Part shown: positions 34,840 through 44,444 of the stretch, piece after piece
Position numbering within the stretch: the stretch's first letter is position 1
Layout of the letters: every line of letters begins with the position of its first letter
From: Ascidia mentula
Taxonomy: Eukaryota > Chordata > Ascidiacea > Phlebobranchia > Ascidiidae
Assembly (NCBI GenBank): GCA_947561715.1
Contig: OX387203.1
Location: 18,352,001 to 18,416,000 of the forward strand
Direction of reading: 5' to 3'
DNA length: 64,000 nt
Notes under the pieces: generated by a model
Told to the model about the DNA's origin: nothing
The model's database searches: none
The model's input: only the letters and a program-made list of their open reading frames with translations
Translations under genes and position numbers: made by a program

Positions 34840-35250
34840 TTATTATTTTTTTTTTGTTTTAAGTTGCCGAATAAATTCGACCGAATAAACCGAAACTAAT
34901 TTTGGTATCCATCTCTTTTGAACGCAATAAATTTAAACAAAACATGTCCTGGATTTTATCTAATCTTACCATACAGCCTTTTATTGGCACTTATAGAATA
35001 ACCTCGATTGCTGTACCAAATGCTCAAAGTTGATTTTCATCATTTCGGTGACAAAAAAATAAAACGAACAAACATTCGTGCAGTTTGAACAATGATTGCA
35101 ATCTAAACTGAAATTTGCGTATTAGAGTTGGATGCAGTAAAAAGTTTCGGTTTCGGCCGAATTTTGCAAAAATATTTGGCCGAAACCGAATATTTATAAA
35201 AACCTTAATTTTCGGCCGAATAAATTCGACAAACCGAACTTTCGGTGAAT
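34840..35250. mobile_element. hAT-like miniature element and fragment
   Basis: 35127-35258 starts TTAGAGTTGGATGCAG, ends TTCGGTGAATCCCTAA, and has internal TTCGG..CCGAA palindromes. Such ends are typical of short hAT elements. A second piece with GCCGAATAAATTCGACCGAA lies at 34864-34908. Exact ends and an 8-bp target duplication were not established. Confidence 0.5.
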
Positions 35251-35339
35251 CCCTAATTCCTAATCTTTTACTTGAGTGAATTTAAAAATTCTTCTTTGTT
35301 TTATTTCGTGATCCAAGAGGCTTTTGTCGACACCAAAAT

Positions 35340-35605
35340 AAAAGTAGTGAAATATATGCCATACTGGTCCCATGTACGTGACACGTATGTGTGTCATTCT
35401 GGTGCTACGTGGCCCATGTCACTGGTGTCATGTGGCCCAAAAACATACCGGAGACACGTAGGAATGCCTGATACCATGTTTGTCATGCTGGTGCCACGCG
35501 GCCTTAAATTCGGTGACAATTGTGCTACGCTGGTGCAATGTGGCCCAAAATTTGTTCTATGTTTGCCATTCTGGTGCTACGTGGCCCATGTCACTTTTTC
35601 TTAGA
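35340..35605. repeat. Degenerate tandem repeat with CACGTGGCCC-like units
   Basis: Units with TCTGGTGCTACGTGGCCCAT or close variants recur at about 35396, 35425, 35485, 35531 and 35569. The first and last share 29 identical bases. The plus frame is open, but its repeats reflect the DNA repeat, so I do not call a gene. Confidence 0.55.
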
Positions 35606-35741
35606 CCAGGTTCATCCCAATGAAATTTGCAAAGGAAAATCCAAGCGAATGAATGCAGCACAAGGGGGTCTTGATTTCTTTAACTTTGGCGACGAAAACG
35701 AGAAAAATCTGTAAAATTCGCCGATTTAATTCGTGCCATAT

Positions 35742-38700
35742 CACTGTAAACCAATTTGGGTAAAATTACAAAGGCAACTTTGGGTACAATGTTAACATAC
35801 CCAAAGTTTTTGGGTAAAATGCTGCTATACCTTATGATTTATACCCAAAGGAAAGTTACCTAAATAATTATGCCCAAAATTACTGGGCTTACTGTTGTTT
35901 ACCCAAAAGTGTTTGGGTAAAGTGATGCTTGTACTGTACCCAAAAAAATTGGGTTATTTTTTTTTGTTTTATTTTACCATACATTACCAATTTTGCAAAC
36001 AAGTCTGAACCTTACATCGTCGGTATGGTTTGCATACATGTCAGTTTAAGGGCTAGCTAGCTTATAAAGAAAGAATGACAAAAATTTCATTCATACGGCA
36101 TAGCTACAAATCGCTTTACGCCGTTAGAACTGTTTGCACCACTCGCTGCTGCGAAATGTTTTTGACACCGGTTGATTACGTAATGCTGCGATAGAATTAA
36201 AAATAGTTTATTTGTATTATACTCTTACTATGGTGTATTATCCTCATAATGAGCTCATAATAAATCTCAATCTTGTGAAAATAAACCACTTGAATTATCT
36301 GAATTTTATTGAAATCTGCTCGACGAAACAGATTTACCATTAAAACTATAAAAAAAATTCTAATTTACAATCCTTCAACCGTGTGAAGTACAAAAACAAT
36401 TCTTGTGTTTCAAAATTAATTTTTTAAAGTTCAAACGATGTGCGCGTCACGCCTGAATACTCACTAAAAAGGGCGCCAAACCAACTTGTTTCCCAAGTCT
36501 TAGTTCTTTGAACTTCTTTGTCTCTACCTGCGCGAACGTGATTACCGAACGTTTGGGAGCGCCTTTTTCTTAATTACAGGTAGTGTTGTAAGCTGTTTCG
36601 TGTGTCATTTTATGAGTTAATCAAAAAAAGTGAAAAAGACTTAGTATGGATTTAAGCATCCAGGGTTTAATTGATTTTGTCAAGACTACTCTGGAAGACG
36701 TCCCACAAGGGGAAGTTCTTCAAATAAATGCTTAAATTGAGAGTAAGTTGTACATATACTTCTTTAAACGTGAAAAAATTGCCAAAGCTTTGATAAATTA
36801 CACTTAACTTGGAAAAGGTAGGCTATAAGCTATATATATATATTTTGCAGACCATGCCGACATCTAAAGTACGAGGCGTTTAGATGCTTTCTTGGAGCAG
36901 TACAAATCAGCTCGTCTTGGACTAGGTGCAACAGATGGCAAGGTTAGAGTGAAGTATAACTTACCAAGTAATTCAATAACCATGCTTATTTATTTACATT
37001 TCACAGGCATTTTGGTACAAAAAATATCAGACCGACTAAATGTGCATGCTAAAAAACAGCGGAAGTGTCATGGGTACCCCTAAATCAAAGAGCATATAAC
37101 AACCCTTTTTTAAAGCGAAGAAAGGTTTCTCATCAATCAAATGAAGTACATACACGGGGCGAAAACTTGTATGACGAGGCAAAAGAAGTATGGATTTAAA
37201 CTTTTTAAAGCTTTGTTATGATGGATTTTTGACTTAATTATTTTAGATCCTGCTGCATGAATTTAAAAAAACAACTTTGCTGCGTAATAAGAAACTTATT
37301 GTGGAAAAAATGGAGGAAACATTTTGTGTCCGCAAAAACTTTGCTTTGGAAAATAATCCTTCTCTCATGACATTAATAAAAGAATGGCCAGCTTTAACTA
37401 TGTACAACGAGGTATGTTAATTGTATTTTAATGTATTTTTGTTACATATACATTAAAGCCACATATTGACAAGTCAGAGCTCCACTGCTGATTCTTTAAA
37501 TCTTCTTTTGACTTGCCAATTTGTAGCGGCTTTGAACCATAGCTTGACTGCGGTACTGTAAATTTATGGACTGAATTTATTGTAATTTCTATTTCTTGTA
37601 GTTGCTTCGAGAATTTAAAAGAAAACAAAATTTTACTGATGAAGCTGCTTTGAACAGCATTGCCAAAAACTTGTTTCAAACATTTATTAAATATTCTTCG
37701 GGAAAACCAAACAAAGCATCCTATATGAAAAAAATATTGGACTTTTTGCCATTTGATGAGAATGATTGCTTTACTGGTAAGCCTGAAAAAACTATCACAT
37801 AAAAATGTTACAAAATTTTTGTTTTTGTAGATGTTCACTTTATGGTTAGAAAGTTTACTTTTGTGTACTTAATCGAAGTCCAATACAAAACGGCAAGTCG
37901 GCAGGAGTGGTATTTGCTAGATTTGTGCCCAGTAAGTATAAGCAATCATATTTCATATTTTCATGGAAAATTTTTGTTGTTGTTTGGGTCATTGGTCAGG
38001 TCATTAGTGTGAGGGCAATTTTTTTATTGACCTAATGTACTCATTTTATATCCACAAGACTAGCAAGGCTATTGGCTCCCAAAAAGTTATTCTGTGCATA
38101 ATTATTTAAAATGGGACATAGTGAAAAAAGTACAATTTAGGTATTGGAAAGCAGCATCCTTATTATTTAGCACAGGCCAATAGTAACCGAGTATGTAACT
38201 AAATTGTTTTACTATTTAGGCCAACACAACATTTGAAGATACCAGGGCCGACTTTGGAGATCGGCAACAAACTGTGTTGATTGTATATGGAGACATTTTC
38301 TTGCCGCAAAAAATTTCACTTTTTGCGGAGAAGAACCCTGTGCTCAGTGTGGACAGCATTTCTAAAGGCATCATAGCTTTATTTGCTGTGTATTATATTC
38401 TCAATTATCAATACTGCCCACATATTACCAAAACACTGCAATTTCTTCAAACATAGCTGCTTAATATTCCTGAAAACTCAATGTATGATTCAGTGCGTGA
38501 GTTAAAACTTCCAACTTGACAAAATAAGCCTGTAGTTGTTTGTGTTGACTGTAGTTATTTCAAATGTTCATGTTATTTCTACAGAATGACAAGAAACAAA
38601 TAAATGTAATTCTTCGAAAAAACAAGTTGTGCAATGTCTATGAATATTGAGCAAAAAATGACACAGATTCTGGGTATAGGGAATTTAAACCCAAAATAGT

Positions 38701-38878
38701 GACCAGATAAAATTGGGTCGAGTGTGTTTCTATCCAAAGATTATTGGGTAAATCTATAGGGTAAGAAGATATTTTACCCAAAAATTTTTGGGTATGAATA
38801 ACCCAAAAAATATTTTGGGTTTCCCAATGAACAGACCCAATTTTTTTGGGCTTTTTCGACCCAAACTGGTTGACAGTG
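35742..38878 (+). mobile_element. CACTG-ended DNA element with TTTGGGTA/TACCCAAA arrays and a SAMD3-like gene
   Basis: The left end CACTGTAAACCAATTTGGGT (35742) and the reverse complement of the right end CACTGTCAACCAGTTTGGGT (38878) match at 18 of 20 bases. Subterminal zones (35750-35960 and 38690-38870) are packed with TTTGGGTA and TACCCAAA words in both orientations. Between them is a multi-exon plus-strand gene (36646-38456). Ends beginning CACTG are typical of the CMC/EnSpm (CACTA) superfamily, but a matching 3-bp target duplication is not visible: TAT on the left, TGG on the right. The right end sits within the membrane-span exon of a lectin receptor. Confidence 0.75.
36646..38456 (+). 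pseudogene. SAMD3-like gene carried in the CACTG element
   Basis: Exons with good splice sites include 37246-37411, about 37602-37776, 37831-37932 and 38221-38456 (stop TAG). They encode a charged helical region (KEWPALTMYNE|LLREFKRKQNFT), ...KASYMKKILDFLPFDENDCF, then QQTVLIVYGDIFLPQK ... SISKGIIALFAVYYILNYQY and CPHITKTLQFLQT. The last part resembles the C-terminal region I know from the many SAMD3-like proteins of fish and invertebrates (a hydrophobic YxLxxxYP..xxNTxxFxQ pattern). The 5' exons have stops: TAA at 36733 in the first exon and another in the second, plus stops in the 37011 exon. So this copy is decayed even though its 3' exons are clean. Confidence 0.5.
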
Positions 38879-39656
38879 TGGTTATGGCAACAATAATGAC
38901 AAGATCAACAATTGACCCAATGATGTAGTACATGTTGTCAGACGAGTCAATTGTATCTGGTGGATGAAGGTTTAATTAAATAAACTTCTAACTCATGGCC
39001 ATGTACGTACCTGGTGATGTTGTTAAAATCTGTTGTGTTGTTGTAGTTTCTTTTGTCGTTTTTTCCCGCACGATTTCAGTTGTATGTTGGGCAAGTATTT
39101 GCAAAGTACTTGCAAAGGTTGTTTGTATAGCTGCTGTTATTGTTTTGGTTTTTGTACTTTATTAACGTATGCATCCCAAAAATAAACAATATGTTTATGT
39201 AAGGCAAATTTCTTGCACACCCCAACATATTGTTACGTTTAAATATTCCTGAAAACATTTTTATGTTTTATATCAATCAAGGCAATTTAATTTTAACAAA
39301 CCAACTTAAAAAAGGCAATATATGCTGTTCGTCTCACATTAACAGTTACGACCTGTGTGGATGAGTGAAAAAATTTATAATTTATTTAACTTTGTCCGTA
39401 TGGAGTTCTGATGTGTTACCTACTGGTATCCGTTGACAAATATATCTCGATGTAACATCACATTCCGTACTTCTCCACTTGTATGTTGAATCAAGTGAAG
39501 TTAATGAACCCATTATCGCACAAAACTTAGATCTTGTTGCGATCGGGTCCCCTGTTGCCCACTGTCCATTGACAATATTCGATCCATTCCACGTCCACTT
39601 ATAGATGTTTGTTCCTGCTGCTCGTGTTGCTCCGATGTAGAACGAGTATGGGGCGA
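38879..39656 (-). pseudogene. Lectin receptor paralogue: no exon 1, membrane exon cut by the CACTG element
   Basis: Exon 2 (39656-39420) is an intact C-type lectin core: VAPYSFYIGATRAAGTNIYK, then GDPIATRSKFC and YKWRSTECDVTSRYIC. A Thr-rich stalk exon follows, ending at 39011 (ACCAG|GTACGT). Then the membrane exon starts at 38956 (CCAG|ATAC) and encodes YYIIGSIVDLVIIVAIT, running straight into the element end at 38878. Exon 1 is absent: upstream, DNA equivalent to 15970-16525 is deleted. The cytosolic tail exons are not found beyond the element either. Confidence 0.75.
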
Positions 39657-39689
39657 CTGTGTAAATGGACAATCAATGTGGTTTAATGT

Positions 39690-40800
39690 TATTAGATATC
39701 CATGAAAACGATTCAAGTAAAAATGCATTGCAGATATTTAACGAATACGAACTTTCTGTACAGTTATCTCTGTGTGTGACGTCACAAATTGTAACAACCT
39801 GCAAACGCATCACAAGTTTACAGGAAATAAGTGTAGTGAAAAACTGCGTGTTAGCGACCAGCTTCAATTCTAAACGAGTCCAAATCTTATCAACACGGTG
39901 TTAGCAAAGTTCTATCAACAAAAGTTGCAAACTAATTCGTCAACACGTTTAAAGGTTTACAAGGATGTTAGTCATTTGCATCATTCCAAACCATTGTTGC
40001 AACTGACAAAATTCCGAGAGAACAGACTGAAGCAAAGTTTATGCAAATTCAAATTTACACATTTTATCAATAAAACAATGTATAACCACACACCGCACTG
40101 TAATAAAGCTGCTTCTACTTACTGCTGCGGTTACAACAGCTTGCAAATACGTCATCAGCCCATGTTCAGAATAGAGTGGGTTCTTGTGGTGTTTTGTTTC
40201 CTCTTGTGTCAGCGAAGAACAAATAAGTTGTGGATTTTCTACGTATGCATAAAAAAACACATAAAATTTGAGTCTTCGCAAGCTGCTATAGGCTTAACCT
40301 ATTACCAGTACATGGCCAAAGAAAATGTACTTAAGTCAGGGTCGGAGCCATCGCACAAATCAAATGTTGTTGTGATTCCTAATCCTGCTGCGTGGATACT
40401 TTTAACTAGAGTCTTCGAGAGAGAAAACTACTGCGAAGTAACGTAGCCTTCACGATAAGATTTCCTTAGTTTAAAAAACAAACAATGGTATTCGTGGCCC
40501 CATTTTTTGTCAACGGCCCCCACAGACGGACAGGGTCCACAATACCCGGAACCGGCTGTACTGCCCCAACTTGTGGGGCTGCTTTTAACATAACATTTGA
40601 AGTCTTTCCGTTAGTTGTGGTGATGATGACACGTGGGACGCAGCCCATAAAGCACACCAGCAAACTGCGCACAGTGGGATGCTCTGCAACATAGAGGCAA
40701 CCACAGTATTACCCACTCACATTACAGTCGTATTGTGTATTTAGTTGTCTTGTTTCACAACAAATGTATCGCGGTTTATTGATGAGATTCACGTGGTAGA
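39690..40800. repeat. Lectin flank, partner 16510-17560
   Basis: Same order of landmarks as at 16.5-17.5 kb: GTGACGTCACAAATTG, the CATCAG/CCTCTTGTGTCAGCG segment and ACGCAGCCCATAAAGCACAC. The two copies differ by several indels. There is no conserved coding frame. Confidence 0.75.
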
Positions 40801-40899
40801 AAACGGAATACACCAGACAGAAAGACTCAACATATAATGAACCAACATGTGTGTTGCCATTCGCGATCTTATATTTCCGCATAAAATCGCTAAGTTTTG

Positions 40900-41740
40900 T
40901 AAAATCTGATTTTAAACCGTACGTCGCCATGTGCGACCAATTACCAGCTTTCTGCTGTCATAAGATTATCTCATAAATCTCACTTATTGTAATCAACAAT
41001 TTCTGTCCTGTCTATGGCCGAGGATAAATTTAATTAAAAACAGAAAAAACACGATTTCTGTGCAAACCACCTCGTACTTTTTTTAATTAAAGGTGATCAA
41101 AAAAACAATAAAACTAATTAAATTCGAACGAATCACAACGCAATTGTATTTTCAAAATTTTGACGGATTTTTAAAAACAAGTTTTAATACGACAAAGTGA
41201 GTGTGCAACAAAATACAAATTTACTCCACGAAACCCATTGATCCTAATGTTTACTACAAATTCAGTTTGTATAAAGAATTTAATCTAATAGTGGTTCAAA
41301 AAGCAACAGCAAAATGCAGGTATTTTGGCAACATTTGAGTTTTAATTCATAGAGTCTTACTCATAGGATACATTGTGAAACAACAAGCATCAAATTTATG
41401 TCATTTTATTGGAAAAAATCGATGTCGCTTATGTAGACTACTGTAAGCATTGTCAGGTTCTGCAAATATTACATGATAATAATGATAAACAAACAAAAAC
41501 ACTGCTGCACGTAAGTGATTTGAAATTGGAAACTGAAATTCTATTTTTGACGCTATGCCTTCAAAGGTCTTACTGTAAACTACAGTGTGGTAGCGAGTTA
41601 TTGAGCGAGTCCTACTCATGTTTATTATTTTAAGCTTCACGTAATTTTTTACTTCTGCAAAATATTTTTACACGAGACAAAATAATATTGTACAAACGCA
41701 ACAATTTTGATGCGACATCATTTTAATGTCAACAGTGAAG
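40900..41740. other. No gene seen
   Basis: Very AT-rich. No paralogous segment and no supported frame. Confidence 0.45.
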
Positions 41741-41965
41741 CATCACGCACATAAAACACTAAAAACGTAGGAAAAACGTAGGAAAAACGCAAGAAAAACA
41801 CAAGGAAAAAGGAATAGATAACACTGGCACCGCTTGCATCGTCACGTGAACCAGGAATAACCCTGAAGAAGTCTCGCCGGATGGCAGACGAAACGTTGGT
41901 TTCCAATAAACACTTTAGAAACTAAGTGCCAGAAGAGCAGTTCTGATAAATTAGTATGCCTGGCA
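41740..41965 (+). mobile_element. Penelope-like element 3' end
   Basis: An A-rich stretch with AAAAACGTAGG units is followed by CCTGAAGAAGTCT, a loop, AGACGAAACGTTGG, an AATAAA and GTGCCAGAAGAGCAGTT. This is the same terminal order as at 12.8 and 19.3 kb. No coding part remains. It ends about 25 bases before the start of the permuted lectin unit at 41985. Confidence 0.65.
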
Positions 41966-41984
41966 ACAAAAATAGCAGTATATT

Positions 41985-43400
41985 AGTGACTGCGGTATAA
42001 AAATTTTCCGATCTTTACTCAAACACATGCAAAGAACAAGCATCATACATAGATCTACAAGAAATTTACGAAACCAAAGTAAAACTTTTCTTTACCAAAG
42101 AAGAGTTAATGATCATCGCATTACCTGTTACTGTCCCAATCTTTTCCACCTGGAAGTTAAATATGTTTGTTGTTTTAACATTAGCGAGATGTGCATTGTG
42201 TGCATTGCATGCAGTTCTGCAACAACCACAACTCAATATGGACGGCACCTCTGTACCACTATTTTTAATGCAATGTGTTTGTTGCGTTTTATGCCGTTTA
42301 TTGTGTATTTTGCGTTTTTCATTTTCCGCCTCTTAGTGGTGTGTGGCCGATAGCAAAATGACGTCACCACCCGCGCGAGCCTTATCTGTGACGTCGGTCT
42401 GGTCAGATCCTTATAATCATGGAGCTACACCAATCGCGTCAACCATCCATTGCTTTAGTTATTAGTAGGGTGTCGATTTATGCCTTTTTCGCCATTGTAA
42501 CTGTTCGAAACGCGACCTCACTGTTCGACACGGGCAGCGCAAGTGTAATGTTAGTTAACGGAATGCAGTGAGACGAACAGACCAACGCTATTGTTATCTA
42601 CAAAAGTCCATAAATTGAATTGCTATAATAACTTAATTAAGCCTAACATATTAGCCATTTATTTTTTAGAAGATTGGACGCTAACGATTCTCCTATAACA
42701 TGTAGGCTAGTTGTCAATTGTTTTGCTGTACATGCTGGTGGCAAAATTGGTTCGAAGACGTTGGTGCCAGTATAAGTCGTTTTATTTCAACCGCAAACTA
42801 TTGGGGAGAAATTTGTGTTTCGAGTCTCTATCCAACAACAACATTTAACTGGGACGGTTACGTGGCGTTGAAAACTTAATGACATCATCGTTCGGGATCC
42901 CCCACCCCAAATAAATTAAACAACTAAATAAACGCAACCGCAATAAATTGTTGGACAAAATCCATGCAAAAACCAGCCAGCACTTGCTTAACCTTCAGCG
43001 AATAAGCGAGTTAAACTAACCATTGTTTCCAAACATGGACTATTGTTACCGAACACGTGCCATTATTACGCAACATGTTGCATTGTTATGAAACAAGTAC
43101 CATTTTTCGCTCAATCGGATCTCAAAAGAGACATAGCAGCCTACAACATGCAAGGTTTTAAATTGTTTTGTCGTTATTTTAACGTGTTTTCTAAACTTGT
43201 GTAACGTGTTTTCTAAACTTACAACACGCAATAAAAAATCGACGCCCTGGTTATTAGCATTAGATGCATTTGGTGCATGTAAAATTTCACTGAAAAACAT
43301 AAAGCAGAAGAAATGAACAGTCATATGTGCACTTTCATGCTGATCACAGGTTAGTGGCAAGAGCACATCGCCCAAATCTTTTGTAAACATTTTCAAACAA
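41985..43400. repeat. Lectin-containing unit in permuted order C-A-B
   Basis: 41985-42440 equals 34041-34515, 42440-42828 equals 32832-33215 and 42828-43383 equals 33215-33767. The C-A junction at 42440 does not exist at 32-34 kb. Relative to the other copy, about 270 bp (33767-34041, with most of lectin exon 2) is missing where the unit was opened. Lectin exon 1 and 2 pieces are therefore in the wrong order and cannot be spliced into a lectin. Confidence 0.85.
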
Positions 43401-43529
43401 TCCTCGGTAAAACTTAAGTATTTACCTTTGATTTCTGTGTCCTCCTTGGGAAGTTTTCGAACACAAGATTTTCAGTCTTCTGATTGATAACAACAACAAG
43501 TAGTACAAAATATTCGCAATCAGTAAACA

Positions 43530-44440
43530 TTCAACAAAACGATTAAATTTTAGTGAAAGTTTAAATTAGCCGCGAACGAACCAGTTGATATTGAATGCAA
43601 ACAGTAATTGATTGTCAGAAAAAGAAACTTCCAACGAAAAATCTTGCTGCTGGACATTTAATGCAAAGTTAACGATAGTATGTGAATTGAATTATGATGC
43701 GATTTACACAGAGAGTTTGTCCTGCCAAGAATTCTACGACATCGTGTTTGCAGTAAAATGTCAATGATATACAGAATACAAAGGGCGAAGTTTACGTACA
43801 AAGGGCGTGAGAGGGGGTTTTGAGGGGGCGTTCGATAGTTTGTATTCCATGAGTTGATTGCATGGAATGTTTCCAACATCATATTTACAAGTAAACGATC
43901 ATCCAGCGACATGATAAGTTTATTTTCGTCGTTAAACACACTGATTTCATCCTCATTATGTTCCAACTTCATCATGTTTCATCTCATACGATGGTTGGTA
44001 ATTTGCACGCCACAAATGCACTCAAATGTTTCTCCAATTCGATAGAAAACAAAATAAAGTGGGGAAGTCACTGGAAGCAAGGGGAATCCCGCATCATTGT
44101 AATGTCCCAAATGATTCTACCCAAGATGATGTCAAGCGTTCCAACACTCACACATAACAAGAATGTCCATGTGTTGCATGACGAGTGCACCCAACTCATC
44201 ACGTGACTCAAACCATGGTATAAAAAATGAATACTCACAAAACACAACTAAAAAGCATGACCGGTCATTAACAGAGACAAGAAAAACAAAAATGTCATTT
44301 GAAATATCAATTTTGTGTTGGAATTACTCTGCCATCACAAAAAGAATTCCACACATGGAAGGTAAGCGTATGGAGTCGGTTCTGTCAATTCGATGTCAGA
44401 AAAAAGTACTTCATATTTTGCACAAAACCAAACCCAAGGT
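43530..44440. repeat. GPCR 3' flank, partner 27900-28780
   Basis: Collinear with the flank of the broken receptor, including CGAACCAGTTGATATTGAATG and TGGAATGTTTCCAACATCAT. The minus frame beginning MMKLEHN(G/E)DEISVFNDG is present in both copies but is otherwise AT-driven, and I do not call it. Confidence 0.75.
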
Positions 44441-44444
44441 TTAT

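Noticed and set aside
35272..35604. Plus-strand frame of 110 residues rich in Cys and Trp
   Set aside because: The residues follow a degenerate DNA tandem repeat; no domain, and no homologue elsewhere in the window.
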